Assembly (NCBI GenBank): GCA_029779435.1 | Contig: JAKPAM010000268.1 | Location: forward strand, 1-55,050 | Length of the DNA stretch: 55,050 nt | From: Pseudomonadota bacterium | GTDB lineage: Bacteria; Pseudomonadota; Gammaproteobacteria; Burkholderiales; Burkholderiaceae_E | Reading direction: 5' to 3' | Shown: piece after piece, positions 42,582 through 55,050 of the stretch | Position numbering within the stretch: position 1 is the stretch's first letter | How the letters are laid out: every line of letters begins with the position of its first letter | Program-made: the position numbers and the translations under genes | The notes under the pieces: model-generated | The model's input: the letters and a program-made list of their open reading frames with translations, nothing else | Databases searched by the model: none | What the model was told of the DNA's origin: nothing

Positions 42582-42892
42582 ACAAGCTGTCCGTCGTGCT
42601 GCTGAGCGTGCTCGTCGTGTGCGCGCTCGGTCTCGTCACGTCGCAGAACCGCGCGCGCCAGACGTTCGTCGAACTCGAGCGTGCGCAGACCGCGGGGCGG
42701 CAGGCGTCGCTCGTGTACAGCCAGCTCGAGGTCGAGCAATCGGCGCTGTCCAAGAATTCGCTGATCGACGGCAAGGCGCGTCGCAGCCTGGCGATGCAGG
42801 CCGTCACCAATGAAAGGACGCTGCACCTGAACATGACTGCGTCGCGGCCGACCGTGTCGGCGCGCGCGCCGGACACCCGTCCGCTCCGATAG
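42578..42892 (+). CDS. ftsL: Cell division protein FtsL
   Basis: A 104-residue bitopic divisome protein. An N-terminal membrane helix ([22 protein letters not shown]) precedes a short periplasmic coiled coil ([28 protein letters not shown]). It works with FtsB and FtsQ to activate FtsWI. Assignment rests on size, topology and position between rsmH and ftsI. It is coupled to rsmH by overlap. Confidence 0.92.
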   Translation: MNKLSVVLLSVLVVCALGLVTSQNRARQTFVELERAQTAGRQASLVYSQLEVEQSALSKNSLIDGKARRSLAMQAVTNERTLHLNMTASRPTVSARAPDTRPLR

Positions 42893-42921
42893 CCCCGTCC
42901 CACGTTCACGGCCTCGACGTC

Positions 42922-44661
42922 ATGGCGCGCAAGTCCTCGCAATCGACCCATCCGCTGCTGCGGGTCAAGCTGTCCCCGACGCGGTCGCGGGCGCTGATGC
43001 TGATGCTCGCGCTGGCGTTCGTGTCGCTGGCGGCGCGTGCCGCTTATCTGCAGGTGTTCCACGACGACTACCTGCGCGAACAGGGCGGCAAGCGCTACGA
43101 GGTCGGCATCGAGCTGCCGGCGTCGCGCGGCCGCATCCTCGATCGCCATGGCGTCGTGCTCGCGGCGAGCCTGCCGGCGCGCAGCGTCGCGGTGTTCCCG
43201 GGACAGTTGCACGAGCCGCTGCCGTCGCGCCAGGTCGGTGAACTGGCGCGTCTGCTCGGTCAGCCCGAGCGCGACCTGCGCCTGAAGCTCGAGGAAGAGG
43301 ATCGCAACTACGTGTACCTGAAGCGCCAGGTCGATCTGGACGTGGCCGGCAAGATCGATGCGCTGAAGATTCCCGGCATCGACATGCGCCGCGAGTACAA
43401 GCGTCATTACCCCGAAGGCGAGATGCTGGCGCACGTGCTCGGGTTCACCAACGTCGAGGATCGGGGCCAGGAAGGCATCGAGCTGTCGCAGCAGTCGCAG
43501 TTGGCCGGCCAGGCCGGCCATCGCCGGATCATCCGCGACCGGCTCGGCAAACCGATCGAGGACGTCCAGGCGATCCGCGAGCCGCGCGACGGCGGCGACG
43601 TCACGCTGTCGATCGACAGCAAGATCCAGTTCCTCGTGCACAACGCGCTGGCCGACGCGATGCGCGAGCAGCGCGCCAAGGCCGCCGCCGCCGTCGTCAT
43701 CGACGTGCAGACCGGCGAGGTGCTGGCGCTGTCGAACTTTCCGAACTTCAACCCGAACGACCGGCAGCGGCTGTCGGGCGCGCAGTTGCGCAACCGCGTG
43801 ATCACCGACACGTTCGAGCCGGGCTCGACGATGAAGCCGTTCACCGTCGCGCTGGCGCTCGAACTCAAGAAGACCACGCCGAAATCGGTGATCCAGACCG
43901 CGCCGGGCAGGCTGACGATCGGCAGCGCGACGATCGGCGATGCGCACCCGCACGGTCCGCTGACGGTCGAGCAGATCATCGAGAAGTCGTCGAACGTCGG
44001 CACCGCCAAGCTGGCGCTGGGCATGCAGCCGTACGACATGTGGAACATGTTCGTGTCGCTGGGCTTCGGTCAGGCGCCGCAGATCGGGTTCCCCGGCGCG
44101 GTCGCCGGCCGCGTACGGCCGTACAAGAACTGGAAGCCGATCGAACAGGCGACGATGTCCTATGGGCACGGCATCTCGGTATCGCTGATCCAGATGGCGC
44201 GCGCGTACACGGTGTTCGCGCGCGACGGCGACATCGTGCCGCTGTCGATGATGAAGACCGACGGCCCGGCGGCCGGCGTGCAGGTCGTGCGGCCCGAGGT
44301 GGCGCGCGCGATGCGCAAGATGCTCGAGATGGCTGCCGGCCCCAAGGGCACGGCGCCCAAGGCGCAGGTCGTCGGCTACAGCGTGGCCGGCAAGACCGGC
44401 ACCGCGTACAAGCAGGAGAACGGCCGCTACGTGAAGAAATACGTGTCGTCGTTCGTCGGCTTCGCGCCCGCGTCGAATCCGCGCGTGGTGGTCGCGGTGA
44501 TGCTCGACGAGCCGGGGGCCGGCAAGCACTACGGCGGCGAGGTCGCCGCGCCGGTGTTCTCGCGCATCGTCGGCGACAGCCTGCGCGCGATGCGGGTGGC
44601 GCCCGACACGCCGTTCGCCAAGCTCGTGATCCCCGACAAGGCCGTCGAGGAAAGCCTGTGA
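42922..44661 (+). CDS. ftsI: Peptidoglycan D,D-transpeptidase FtsI (PBP3)
   Basis: A 579-residue class B penicillin-binding protein for septal wall crosslinking. It has a short cytoplasmic tail, a membrane helix (ALMLMLALAFVSLAARAAYLQ), the N-terminal pedestal with RGRILDRHGVVLA, and the catalytic SxxK (S302 in PGSTMKPF). SSN in EKSSNVGT and KTGT in AGKTGTAYK complete the active site. Its stop overlaps the murE GTG start. Confidence 0.96.
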   Translation: MARKSSQSTHPLLRVKLSPTRSRALMLMLALAFVSLAARAAYLQVFHDDYLREQGGKRYEVGIELPASRGRILDRHGVVLAASLPARSVAVFPGQLHEPLPSRQVGELARLLGQPERDLRLKLEEEDRNYVYLKRQVDLDVAGKIDALKIPGIDMRREYKRHYPEGEMLAHVLGFTNVEDRGQEGIELSQQSQLAGQAGHRRIIRDRLGKPIEDVQAIREPRDGGDVTLSIDSKIQFLVHNALADAMREQRAKAAAAVVIDVQTGEVLALSNFPNFNPNDRQRLSGAQLRNRVITDTFEPGSTMKPFTVALALELKKTTPKSVIQTAPGRLTIGSATIGDAHPHGPLTVEQIIEKSSNVGTAKLALGMQPYDMWNMFVSLGFGQAPQIGFPGAVAGRVRPYKNWKPIEQATMSYGHGISVSLIQMARAYTVFARDGDIVPLSMMKTDGPAAGVQVVRPEVARAMRKMLEMAAGPKGTAPKAQVVGYSVAGKTGTAYKQENGRYVKKYVSSFVGFAPASNPRVVVAVMLDEPGAGKHYGGEVAAPVFSRIVGDSLRAMRVAPDTPFAKLVIPDKAVEESL

Positions 44662-46292
44662 CCACGACGCCCACGACTTCGTCCGCCGCCGCCCTCGAAG
44701 GAGGCGCGGCCGCGTCCCCGTTGGCCGCGCAGGTCGCCGCCTGGCTCGCTCGCCAGTTGCCGGCCGGTGCGCGGCTCAGCGGCGACAGCCGGACGCTGGC
44801 GGCCGGCGACGGCTTCCTCGCTTACCCCGGCGCCAAGGCGGACGGACGCGCGTTCATCGATCAGGCGATCGGCCGCGGCGTGGCGGCGATCCTGTGGGAC
44901 GACGCGGGCTACACATGGCAGCACGGCGCGGCAGTCGCGCAGCGGGGCGTGCCCGGCCTGCGCGCGCTGGCCGGTCCGATCGCGGCCGCTTATCTCGGCC
45001 ACCCGAGCGAGCGGCTCGAGCTGATCGCCGTCACCGGCACCAACGGCAAGACCAGTTGCACGCAGTGGATCGCGCAGGGGTTCGAAGCCCAGGGGCGCCG
45101 TTCGGCGATCATCGGCACGCTCGGCAGCGGTCGTGTCGGCCACCTCGACCCGTTCGGGCTGACGACGCCGGATGCGATCAGCCTGCAGGGCATGCTGGCC
45201 CGCTTCGTCGCCGAAGGCGTCAAATCGGTGGCGATGGAAGCCTCGTCGATCGGTCTCGACCAGGGGCGCCTGGCCGGTGCGTCGGTGGCCGCGGCGGTCT
45301 TCACGAACCTCACGCACGATCATCTCGATTACCACGGCACGATGGCGCGGTACGCGGCGGCCAAGGCGCGGCTGTTCGCGCTGCCCGGTGCCCTGCGGGC
45401 GGCGGTCGTCAATGGCGACGATCCGGCGGCGGGGCTGATGATCGCCGCGCTCGATACCGCGCACGGGTTGGTGCGCGCCGGCGGCGCGCCCACGCCGATG
45501 CGGATCGGCTACCGCATCGACGCGGACCGTGCCGCCGATGATCGCCGGTTCGCGGCGCCGGCCGTCGATGGCTGGCTGGTCGCCGAGCGGATCGATGCGC
45601 GGCCCGAAGGCATGACGGTCGCGATCGGCGGCGACTTCGGGCGTGCCAGCGTGCCGCTGCGCGTGCTCGGTCGCTACAACGTCTCGAACGTGCTGGCCGT
45701 GGCCGGCGCGTGGATCGGCCTGGGCATGCGCTTCGACGAGGCGATGACCCGGCTGGCGTCGCTCGAGCCGGTGCGCGGCCGCCTGGAAACCGTCCAGATG
45801 GGCCCGGCCGACGACGCCATCGCCGCCTCGCGCGTGCCGCTGGCGGTCGTCGACTACGCGCATACGCCCGATGCACTGGTCAACGTGCTGGGTACGCTGC
45901 GCGAGGTCGCCCGGGCGCGCGGCGGGCGGCTGTGGTGCGTGTTCGGCGCCGGCGGCGATCGCGATCCGAGCAAGCGTCCGTTGATGGGGCAGGCCGCCGA
46001 GCGGCTCGCCGACCACGTCGTCGTCACGTCCGACAATCCGCGCGGCGAATCGCCGCTGCGCATCCTGGCCGACATCCGTGCCGGCCTGACGCGCGAGCCG
46101 GCGCTGACCGAGGGCGATCGCGGCATCGCGATCGCGCGCGCCATCGCGACCGCCGGCGCGGCGGACGTCGTGCTGATCGCCGGCAAGGGACATGAGGACT
46201 ACCAGGAAATCGAGGGTAAGCGTTTGCCGTTCTCGGACGTCGACCAGGCCCGCATCGCGTTGATCCGCTGGCGGGAGCAGGCGAATGTTTGA
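44658..46292 (+). CDS. murE: UDP-MurNAc-L-Ala-D-Glu:meso-diaminopimelate ligase
   Basis: A 544-residue Mur ligase adding meso-diaminopimelate. ATP loop ITGTNGKTS is written here as [14 protein letters not shown], and the substrate motif SDNPRGESP contains DNPR, the known marker for meso-DAP rather than lysine. A GTG start at 44658 is chosen because it overlaps the ftsI stop (GTGA) and follows GAGGAAAG. It has ~20 extra Ala/Ser/Thr residues at the N-terminus. It overlaps murF by 8 bp. Confidence 0.95.
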   Translation: MTTTPTTSSAAALEGGAAASPLAAQVAAWLARQLPAGARLSGDSRTLAAGDGFLAYPGAKADGRAFIDQAIGRGVAAILWDDAGYTWQHGAAVAQRGVPGLRALAGPIAAAYLGHPSERLELIAVTGTNGKTSCTQWIAQGFEAQGRRSAIIGTLGSGRVGHLDPFGLTTPDAISLQGMLARFVAEGVKSVAMEASSIGLDQGRLAGASVAAAVFTNLTHDHLDYHGTMARYAAAKARLFALPGALRAAVVNGDDPAAGLMIAALDTAHGLVRAGGAPTPMRIGYRIDADRAADDRRFAAPAVDGWLVAERIDARPEGMTVAIGGDFGRASVPLRVLGRYNVSNVLAVAGAWIGLGMRFDEAMTRLASLEPVRGRLETVQMGPADDAIAASRVPLAVVDYAHTPDALVNVLGTLREVARARGGRLWCVFGAGGDRDPSKRPLMGQAAERLADHVVVTSDNPRGESPLRILADIRAGLTREPALTEGDRGIAIARAIATAGAADVVLIAGKGHEDYQEIEGKRLPFSDVDQARIALIRWREQANV

Positions 46293-47691
46293 CTTGAACC
46301 AGGCGCTCGGCTGGCTGTCCGGCGCGCGGCTGATCGGCGACGGCACCGTCACCGTGGGCCGTGTGTGCACGGATACGCGCACGGTCGCGCCCGGCGATCT
46401 GTTCGTCGCGATCCGCGGCGAACGCTTCGACGCTAATCAATTCGCCGCTCAGGCCGAGGTCCAGGGTGCGGCCGCCGTGCTCGTGGAGCGCGCGGCGGGC
46501 GTCGCCGCGTCGCTGCGCGGGCCGGTGATCGAAGTGGCCGATTCGCGCGTCGCGCTCGGCGAGCTGGCCGGCGGGTGGCGCCGTCGCTTCACGCTGCCGA
46601 CGATCGCGGTCACCGGCAGCAACGGCAAGACGACGGTCAAGGAAATGATCGCGTCGGTCCTGGCCGAGTGGTTCGGCGCCGCGTACCGCCTGTCGACGGC
46701 GGGCAACCTGAACAACGACGTCGGCGTGCCGCTGACGCTGTTCGGCCTCGCCGAGACGCACCGGGCCGCCGTCATCGAGCTGGGCATGAACCACCCCGGC
46801 GAGATCGCATGGCTGACGCGTATCGCGGCGCCCACCGTCGCGCTGGTCAACAATGCGCAGCGCGAGCACCAGGAGTTCATGCCCAGCGTCGAGGCCACCG
46901 CGTACGAGAACGGTGCGGCGATCGCCGGACTGCCGGCCGACGGCGTCGCCGTCTACCCGGGCGACGACGCGCACACGCCGATCTGGCGCTCGCTGGCCGG
47001 CACGCGGCGGGCGATCCCTTTTGGCCTGGACCCCTCGCTCCCCGTGTGGGCGGCGCCCGACGCGATGCCCGACGGGTTCGTGCTGAACGTCGAGGGCCAG
47101 GCGCTGCCGGTGCGGCTGGACATCGCCGGCCGCCACAACGTGCGCAACGCGCTGGCCGCGGCGGCCTGCTGCGCGGCGATCGGCATCGCGCCGGCGGCGA
47201 TCGTGGCCGGCCTGCAGTCGTTCGCGCCGGTCAAGGGCCGGCTGGTCCGTTCGATGCTGTCCGACGGCGTGGCGTTGATCGACGACAGCTACAACGCCAA
47301 CCCGGATTCGGTGCGCGCCGCGATCGACGTGCTGGCGCCCTCCGGCGCGCGGGCGACACTCGTGCTCGGCGACATGGGCGAGGTCGGCAACCAGGGGCCC
47401 GCGTTCCATCGCGAGGTCGGTGCTTATGCGCGCGAACGCGGCATCGGCGCGCTGCTGGCGCTGGGCGACGCGACGGTCGACACCGTCGCCGCGTTCGGCC
47501 AGGGTGGCCGCCACTTCGACGACGTGGAGGCGCTGGTCGCGCACCTGCGTTCGCAGTTCGCGGCCGGCGACCTGGTGCTGGTCAAGGGTTCGCGTTTCAT
47601 GCGGATGGAGCGCGTGATCGCGGCGTTGCGCGCGGCTGAGAGCCAGGGTGAAGGCCCGGGCGAACGAACGACGGCCGGAGGGGCGCACTGA
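46285..47691 (+). CDS. murF: UDP-MurNAc-tripeptide:D-Ala-D-Ala ligase
   Basis: A 468-residue Mur ligase completing the UDP-MurNAc-pentapeptide. It has the ATP loop [29 protein letters not shown], the [10 protein letters not shown] motif and [18 protein letters not shown]. It starts within murE and its stop overlaps mraY (TGATG). Cytoplasmic. Domain order and length are typical. Confidence 0.96.
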   Translation: MFDLNQALGWLSGARLIGDGTVTVGRVCTDTRTVAPGDLFVAIRGERFDANQFAAQAEVQGAAAVLVERAAGVAASLRGPVIEVADSRVALGELAGGWRRRFTLPTIAVTGSNGKTTVKEMIASVLAEWFGAAYRLSTAGNLNNDVGVPLTLFGLAETHRAAVIELGMNHPGEIAWLTRIAAPTVALVNNAQREHQEFMPSVEATAYENGAAIAGLPADGVAVYPGDDAHTPIWRSLAGTRRAIPFGLDPSLPVWAAPDAMPDGFVLNVEGQALPVRLDIAGRHNVRNALAAAACCAAIGIAPAAIVAGLQSFAPVKGRLVRSMLSDGVALIDDSYNANPDSVRAAIDVLAPSGARATLVLGDMGEVGNQGPAFHREVGAYARERGIGALLALGDATVDTVAAFGQGGRHFDDVEALVAHLRSQFAAGDLVLVKGSRFMRMERVIAALRAAESQGEGPGERTTAGGAH

Positions 47692-48860
47692 TGCTGCTCG
47701 AAATCGCCCAATGGCTGGCCAAGGACATCCGCGGGTTCGCGGTGTTCAACTACATCACGCTGCGCGCGGTACTGGCGACGCTGACCGCGCTGGCGATCGG
47801 CCTGATCTGCGGCCCGGCGCTGATCCAGCGCCTGGCCGCGCTGAAGATCGGCCAGGCCGTGCGCCAGGACGGTCCGCAGACGCATCTCGGCAAGTCCGGC
47901 ACGCCGACGATGGGCGGTGCGCTGGTGCTGATCTCGGTCGCGATGTCGACGCTGCTGTGGGCCGACCTGGCCAACCGCTTCATCTGGATCGTGCTGCTCG
48001 TCACGCTGGGCTTCGGCGCGGTCGGCTGGGTCGACGACTACCGCAAGGTCGTGCACCGCAACCCGAAGGGCATGCGCTCGGGCGAGAAATACTTCTGGCA
48101 GTCGCTGATCGGCATCGTCGCGTCCGTATACCTGGCGTTCACGATCCCGACCGATTCGGCGTCGCAGACCTGGGGGCTGTTCAGCGCATGGGTGCGCAGC
48201 GGCTTCACGCTCGAACTGCCGGGCAAGGCCGACCTGCTGGTGCCGTTCTTCAAGAACGTCGCTTACCCGATGGGCGCGCTGGGCTTCATCGCGCTCACGT
48301 ACTTCGTGATCGTGGGCACCAGCAACGCGGTCAACCTGACCGACGGCGCCGACGGCCTGGCGATCCTGCCGGCCGTGATGGTCGGCAGCGCGCTGGGCAT
48401 CTTCGCGTACGTGGCGGGCAATGCGGTGTTCGCGCGCTACCTGGCGTTCCCGTACATCCCGGGCGCCGGCGAGCTCGTCGTCATCTGCGGCGCGATCGCC
48501 GGCGCCGGGTTGGCGTTCCTGTGGTTCAACGCGTATCCGGCGCAGGTGTTCATGGGCGACGTCGGCGCGCTGGCGCTCGGCGGCGCGCTGGGCACGATCG
48601 CGGTCATCGCGCGGCAGGAGATCCTGCTGTTCATCATGGGCGGCGTGTTCGTCGTCGAGACGCTGTCGGTGATGATCCAGGTCGGCTATTTCAAGTACAC
48701 GAAGAAGCGCTACGGACAGGGTAAGCGGATCTTCCGGATGGCGCCGCTGCACCATCACTTCGAAGTCAGCGGCGTCAAGGAGACGCAGGTCGTCGTGCGC
48801 TTCTGGATCGTCACGATGATGCTGGTGCTGTTCGGCCTGTGTTCGCTGAAACTGCGGTGA
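47691..48860 (+). CDS. mraY: Phospho-MurNAc-pentapeptide translocase
   Basis: A 389-residue integral membrane enzyme making lipid I from UDP-MurNAc-pentapeptide and undecaprenyl phosphate. About ten membrane segments. Catalytic motifs are [28 protein letters not shown] and [11 protein letters not shown] (the HHH motif). Translational overlap with murF; 7 bp before murD. Confidence 0.97.
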   Translation: MLLEIAQWLAKDIRGFAVFNYITLRAVLATLTALAIGLICGPALIQRLAALKIGQAVRQDGPQTHLGKSGTPTMGGALVLISVAMSTLLWADLANRFIWIVLLVTLGFGAVGWVDDYRKVVHRNPKGMRSGEKYFWQSLIGIVASVYLAFTIPTDSASQTWGLFSAWVRSGFTLELPGKADLLVPFFKNVAYPMGALGFIALTYFVIVGTSNAVNLTDGADGLAILPAVMVGSALGIFAYVAGNAVFARYLAFPYIPGAGELVVICGAIAGAGLAFLWFNAYPAQVFMGDVGALALGGALGTIAVIARQEILLFIMGGVFVVETLSVMIQVGYFKYTKKRYGQGKRIFRMAPLHHHFEVSGVKETQVVVRFWIVTMMLVLFGLCSLKLR

Positions 48861-48867
48861 CCCGGCG

Positions 48868-50412
48868 ATGAGCGAACCCTTGCACCCCACGCCGCAACTG
48901 CAGCTGTTCGATCCCGCGGGTCGGCAGGCGCTGGTGCTCGGCCTCGGCGAATCGGGGCTGGCGATGGCGCGCTGGCTCGCGTCGCGGCAGGCGCGCGTGC
49001 GCGTGGCCGACAGCCGCGAGGCGCCGCCCGCGCTGGCGACGCTGCGGCGCGACGTGCCGCAGGCGGAGTTCATCGGCGATGCGTGCGTCGATGGCGTGTT
49101 TTCCGACGCGCTGCTCGACGGCGTCGACCTGGTCGCGTGGAGTCCCGGGCTGTCGATCGAGACCGGTCCCGCCGCGCCGCTGTACCGGACGGCGCGCGAG
49201 CGCGGCGTGCCGGTGGCCGGCGAGATCGAGCTGTTCGCGCAGGCGCTGGCCATGCTGCGCGAACAGGACTACCAGCCGCGGCTGATCGCCGTGACCGGCA
49301 CCAACGGCAAGACGACGACGACCTCGCTGGCCGCGCATCTGTGCGAGCAGGCGGGCCTGACCGTGCGTGCGGCCGGCAACATCAGCCCCGCCGCGCTCGA
49401 TGCGCTGCGCGAGGCGATCGACGGCAATGCGCTGCCCGACGTCTGGGTGCTCGAACTGTCGAGCTTCCAGCTCGCGCTGACCGACAGCCTGCGGCCCGAT
49501 GCGGCCGCGATCCTGAACGTCACGCAGGACCACCTCGACTGGCACGCGTCGATGGCCAGCTATGCCGCGGCCAAGCAGCGGATCTACGCGCCGGGCACCG
49601 TGGCGGTGTGCAATCGCCAGGACGATGCGACGCGGCCCGTCCGCCTGCGCCCCGGTGGCAGGATCGTCTCGATCGGCCTGGACGCGCCGACGGCCGTCGG
49701 CGACCTGGGCGTGATCGTCGAGCGCGGCGTCGACTGGCTCGCCGAGGCCACGCCCGCCGAGGAAGTCGTCACCCGGCGCAACAAGCCGCAGCCGGTGCCG
49801 GTCCTGGTCAAGCGGATGATGCCGGCCGAGGCGCTGCGCCTGCGCGGCCGCCACAACCTGGCCAACGCGCTGACCGCGCTGGCGCTGTGCCGCGCGATCG
49901 GCCTGAAGCTCGCCCAGTTGCTGCACGGCCTGCGCGACTACGAGGGCGAGCCGCATCGCTGCCAGCTCGTCGTGACGATCCGCGGGGTCGAGTACTACGA
50001 CGACAGCAAGGGCACGAACGTCGGCGCCACGGTCGCGGCGCTCGATGGCCTGGGCCGCCGCGCGGTGCTGATCGCCGGCGGCGACGGCAAGGGACAGGAT
50101 TTCGGGCCGCTGGCCGACGCGGTCGCGCGCAACGCGCGGGCCGTCGTGCTGATCGGCCGCGATGGTCCGCGCATCGGCGAGGCGCTCGCCGCTAGCGGCG
50201 CCGTGCCCGCCGCGAGCGGCGTCACGCTTCATGCGGCCGATGACCTGCCGGGCGCAGTGCGCCTGGCGGCTACGCTCGCGCAGCAGGGAGACGCCGTGCT
50301 GCTGTCGCCCGCGTGCGCGAGCTTCGACATGTTTCGCAACTATGCGCATCGCGCCGAGGTCTTCGTCGACACGGTGCGCGAACTGGCGGCCGACGCGGGG
50401 GTGCCATGCTGA
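48868..50412 (+). CDS. murD: UDP-MurNAc-L-Ala:D-Glu ligase
   Basis: A 514-residue Mur ligase adding D-glutamate. N-terminal nucleotide fold [19 protein letters not shown] loop [25 protein letters not shown]-terminal [17 protein letters not shown] and [11 protein letters not shown]. Slightly longer than E. coli MurD owing to an N-terminal tail and an insert near residues 255-310. It overlaps ftsW by 7 bp. Confidence 0.96.
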   Translation: MSEPLHPTPQLQLFDPAGRQALVLGLGESGLAMARWLASRQARVRVADSREAPPALATLRRDVPQAEFIGDACVDGVFSDALLDGVDLVAWSPGLSIETGPAAPLYRTARERGVPVAGEIELFAQALAMLREQDYQPRLIAVTGTNGKTTTTSLAAHLCEQAGLTVRAAGNISPAALDALREAIDGNALPDVWVLELSSFQLALTDSLRPDAAAILNVTQDHLDWHASMASYAAAKQRIYAPGTVAVCNRQDDATRPVRLRPGGRIVSIGLDAPTAVGDLGVIVERGVDWLAEATPAEEVVTRRNKPQPVPVLVKRMMPAEALRLRGRHNLANALTALALCRAIGLKLAQLLHGLRDYEGEPHRCQLVVTIRGVEYYDDSKGTNVGATVAALDGLGRRAVLIAGGDGKGQDFGPLADAVARNARAVVLIGRDGPRIGEALAASGAVPAASGVTLHAADDLPGAVRLAATLAQQGDAVLLSPACASFDMFRNYAHRAEVFVDTVRELAADAGVPC

Positions 50413-51635
50413 CGATAAGAATGCCCGCGTTCCTGCGACGGGGCGACGAACGCGCCGGCCCCGCCAGCGGCGTGCTGGCGCGACGCGCCCGAGCGGCCAC
50501 GCTCGAGACCGTCGACAGCAAGATCCTCTGGGTCGTCTCGATCCTGCTGCTGCTCGGCCTGGTGATGGTGTATTCGGCAACGGTCGCGCTGCCGGAGTCG
50601 CCGCGCTTCTCGCGCTATACGCCGACGTTCTTCCTCGTGCGCCACGCGTTCGCGATCGGGCTCGGAGCGGTGGCGGCGCTGATCGTGTTCGCGGTGCCGA
50701 TGCGCCGATGGCAGAAGCTCGCGCCCTGGCTGTTCCTGGCCGGCCTGGTCCTGCTGACGATCGTGCTGATTCCCGGCGTCGGCAAGACCGTCTACGGCGC
50801 GCGCCGCTGGCTGTCGCTGTACGTGTTCAACCTGCAGCCGTCCGAGGTGATGAAGCTGTTCGTCGTGCTGTATGCGGCCGACTACATCGTGCGCAAGCAG
50901 GACTTCATCCAGGGCTTCAAGAAGGGTTTCCTGCCGATGGGCGGCGTCGTCTCCGTCGTCGGCGTGCTGCTGCTGCTCGAACCCGACTTCGGCGCCACCG
51001 TCGTCATCGCCGCGATCGCGATGGGCCTGCTGTACCTGGGCGGCGTCAGCGGCAAGCTGTTCACCGGTCTCGTCGGCGTCGTGGGCATGGTGTTCGTGGC
51101 GATCATCACGTTCTCGCCGTGGCGGCGCGAGCGCTTCTTCGCTTATCTCGCGCCGTTCGATCCGGTCAACGCGCAGGGCAAGGGCTACCAGTTGTCGCAC
51201 TCGCTGATCGCGTTCGGCCGCGGCGAGTTCTTCGGCGTGGGGCTGGGCGGCTCGGTCGAGAAGCTGCACTACCTGCCCGAGGCGCACACCGACTTCCTGC
51301 TGGCCGTCATCGGCGAGGAACTCGGCTATGTCGGCGTCATCGTCGTCATCGCGCTGTTCTACTGGCTGGTCAAGCGCGCGTTCGAGATCGGCCGCCAGGC
51401 GATCGCGCTCGATCGCACGTTCGCGGGGCTGACGGCCAAGGGCATCGCGCTGTGGATCGGCATCCAGGCGTTCATCAACATGGGCGTCAACGTCGGCCTG
51501 CTGCCGACCAAGGGGCTGACGCTGCCGCTGATGAGCTATGGCGGCAGCGGCGTCGTCGTCAACCTGATGGCGATCGCGCTGTTGCTGCGCGTCGATTTCG
51601 AGAACCGCGTGATGATGCGCGGAGGCCGGCTGTGA
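50406..51635 (+). CDS. ftsW: Septal peptidoglycan glycosyltransferase FtsW
   Basis: A 409-residue SEDS polymerase with ten predicted membrane segments after a basic cytoplasmic N-tail of about 35 residues. Motifs: [54 protein letters not shown] (with the catalytic Asp region) and [14 protein letters not shown]. It polymerises lipid II with FtsI. The ATG at 50406 overlaps the murD stop; the longer frame is antisense-free but unsupported. Its stop overlaps the murG GTG. Confidence 0.95.
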   Translation: MLTIRMPAFLRRGDERAGPASGVLARRARAATLETVDSKILWVVSILLLLGLVMVYSATVALPESPRFSRYTPTFFLVRHAFAIGLGAVAALIVFAVPMRRWQKLAPWLFLAGLVLLTIVLIPGVGKTVYGARRWLSLYVFNLQPSEVMKLFVVLYAADYIVRKQDFIQGFKKGFLPMGGVVSVVGVLLLLEPDFGATVVIAAIAMGLLYLGGVSGKLFTGLVGVVGMVFVAIITFSPWRRERFFAYLAPFDPVNAQGKGYQLSHSLIAFGRGEFFGVGLGGSVEKLHYLPEAHTDFLLAVIGEELGYVGVIVVIALFYWLVKRAFEIGRQAIALDRTFAGLTAKGIALWIGIQAFINMGVNVGLLPTKGLTLPLMSYGGSGVVVNLMAIALLLRVDFENRVMMRGGRL

Positions 51636-52695
51636 GCGCGCCGACCGTCATGATCATGGCCGGGGGCACCGGCGGCCACGTGATGCCGGGCCTGGCCGTC
51701 GCCGAGGCGATGCGCGCGCGGGCATGGAACGTCGTCTGGCTGGGTAATCCCGGCGGGATGGAAGCGACGCTCGTGCCGCGCCACGGTTTCGCGATGCGCT
51801 GGGTGCGCTTCGGCGGCCTGCGCGGCAAGGGGCTCAAGACCAAGCTGATGCTGCCGGTCAACCTGGCGCGCGCGCTGTGGCAGAGCCTGCGGGTGATGCG
51901 CGCCGAGCGGCCGGCGGTCGTGCTGGGCATGGGCGGCTACATCAGTTTTCCCGGCGGCGTGGCCGCCGCGCTGCTGGGCCGGCCGCTGGTACTGCACGAG
52001 CAGAACTCGGTCGCCGGCATGGCCAACAAGGCGCTGGCGCGGCTGGCGCGGCGCGTGCTCGTCGCGTTTCCGGATGCGTTGCCGCGCGCGCAGTGGTGCG
52101 GCAATCCGGTCCGCGTCGAGATCGCGCACCTGCCGCCGCCCGAAGCGCGCTACGCGGGCCGCGAGGGGCCGCTGCGCTTGCTGGTGGTCGGCGGCAGCCT
52201 GGGCGCGCAGGCGCTGAACACCGCCGTGCCGCGCGCGCTGGCGATGTTGGCCGCCGACGAGCGGCCGCAGGTCATCCATCAAAGCGGCAAGGCCCATAAG
52301 CAGGCGTTGGCCGACGCTTATCGCGAAGCGGGCGTCGAGGCCGACCTGCGCGAGTTCATCGACGACATGGCAGCCGCCTACCGCGAAGCCGACCTGGTCG
52401 TGTGCCGGGCCGGCGCGATGACGGTCTCCGAGGTGACGGCCGCCGGCGTGGCGGCGCTGATGGTGCCGTTCCCGTTCGCCGTCGACGACCATCAGACGAC
52501 CAACGCGCGCTTCCTGTCCGATCGCGACGCGGCGATCCTCGTGCCGCAGCCCGAGCTGACGCCCGATCGCCTGGCCGGGCTGCTCAAGGGCATGACGCGC
52601 GAGCGGCTGCTGCAAATGGCGATCCGCGCGCGCGCGATGGCGCGCCCCGACGCGACGCGCGACGTCGCCGATATCTGCGAACAGGTGGCGCGGCG

Positions 52696-52699
<4 letters not shown>
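51632..52699 (+). CDS. murG: Lipid II-forming GlcNAc transferase
   Basis: A 355-residue GT-B glycosyltransferase making lipid II at the inner face of the membrane. Motifs: [54 protein letters not shown] and [15 protein letters not shown]. The GTG at 51632 has GGAGG six bases ahead and overlaps the ftsW stop (GTGA). The longer upstream frame is a shadow over ftsW. Confidence 0.96.
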
Positions 52700-54170
<1,471 letters not shown>

Positions 54171-54174
<4 letters not shown>

Positions 54175-55050
54175 GCGCCACCACGCCTTCGTCTTTCGAC
54201 ACGCGCTTCGGCAAGGTCGCCGTGCTGCTCGGCGGCCGCTCGGCCGAGCGCGAGATCTCGCTGCGCTCGGGCAACGGCGTGCTGGCCGCGCTGCGCCGCA
54301 AAGGGGTCGACGCGCACCCGTTCGATCCGGCCGAGCGGCCGCTCGACGATCTGGCGCGCGAGGGCTTCGCGCGCGTGTTCATCGCGCTGCACGGCCGCTA
54401 CGGCGAGGACGGCACCGTGCAGGGCGCGCTCGAACTGCTCGGCATTCCGTACACCGGATCGGGCGTGATGGCGTCGGCGATCGCGATGGACAAGGTCATG
54501 ACCAAGCGGATCTGGCTCACGCACGGCCTGCCGACGCCCGAGTTCGAGGTCGTGCGGCGCGAGGACGCGGCCGATTTTGCGCTGCTGCGCCGGATCCCCG
54601 ACCAACTGGGACTGCCGTTCATCGTCAAGCCGCCGCACGAAGGCTCGACGATCGGCATCACCAAGGTCCAGGGCTACTCGGAGGTCGCGGACGCGTTCGC
54701 GCTGGCCGCGCGCTACGACCACGAGGTGCTGGCCGAAGCGTTCATCGACGGCGCCGAGCTGACGATCGCGATCCTGGGCAGCGGCGCCGACGCGCGCGCG
54801 CTGCCGATCATCGAGATCCGCGCGCCCGGCGGCAACTACGACTATCAGAACAAGTACTTCACCAACGACACGCAGTACCTGTGCCCGGCGCCGTTGCCCG
54901 AGGCGCTGGCGCAGCGCATCCAGCGGATCGCCGTCGACGCTTACCGCGCGCTGGCCTGCGAAGGCTGGGCGCGCGTCGACGTGATGCTGCGCAAGGCGGA
55001 TGGCGAGCCGTACCTGCTCGAGATCAACACATCGCCGGGAATGACCGACC
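54171..55050 (+). CDS. ddlB: D-alanine:D-alanine ligase (3' end cut by the window)
   Basis: The first 293 residues of an ATP-grasp ligase making D-Ala-D-Ala for MurF. Motifs: [76 protein letters not shown], and [10 protein letters not shown] at the window end. Roughly 30 residues are missing. Coupled to murC by ATGA. The position suggests the dcw-linked DdlB rather than DdlA. Confidence 0.95.

Overview
The window is GC-rich DNA from a betaproteobacterium, most likely Burkholderiales (Alcaligenaceae/Burkholderiaceae type). I infer this from the number of Bug/TctC periplasmic receptors (four), the pyrC-DUF3025 pair, the gltIJKL uptake operon, and a division/cell-wall (dcw) cluster ordered mraZ-rsmH-ftsL-ftsI-murE-murF-mraY-murD-ftsW-murG-murC-ddl. 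No tRNA, rRNA operon, CRISPR array, prophage or intact insertion sequence is visible. One non-coding RNA, RNase P RNA, is certain. A second small RNA is predicted. Bases 1-67 hold only the 3' flank of the first gene.

Accessory acyl-CoA region (about 0-20 kb). An AraC regulator diverges from a pair of acyl-CoA dehydrogenases, followed by an HSL-type esterase and argC. A 171-bp MITE-like element sits between argC and a TetR gene and supplies the TetR stop codon. Next come a 2,4-dienoyl-CoA reductase-like SDR and an unusual reading frame in which a family III CoA-transferase runs without a stop into a Bug receptor. A symmetric promoter/operator separates this from a divergent operon: bug, bug, CoA-transferase, two acyl-CoA dehydrogenases, crotonase and a VOC protein. 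Two hotdog thioesterases and an Asp/Glu racemase follow. Together these suggest uptake, CoA activation and beta-oxidation of an unidentified acid.

Transport and metal region (20-31 kb). gltIJKL encodes a complete acidic amino-acid ABC importer. On the minus strand, a heavy-metal RND operon (His-rich CzcI-like protein, TolC-like channel, metal-motif protein, membrane-fusion protein, RND pump, small periplasmic protein) is mostly translationally coupled. Just upstream lies a predicted ~58-nt RNA with its own promoter, an anti-Shine-Dalgarno loop and a strong terminator, downstream of a Gly/Tyr-rich lipoprotein gene.

Middle region (31-40 kb). This holds a tartrate dehydrogenase-family enzyme with an orphan Bug receptor, a LuxR regulator divergent from a large uncharacterised lipoprotein, pyrC overlapping a DUF3025 gene, and a FimV-like exported protein.

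Housekeeping region (40-55 kb). rnpB, with compensatory changes in its P4 helix, is followed by an AT-richer non-coding stretch holding the dcw promoter and four phased MraZ boxes. Twelve overlapping or closely spaced dcw genes follow. ddl is cut by the window edge, and ftsQAZ presumably lie beyond it.
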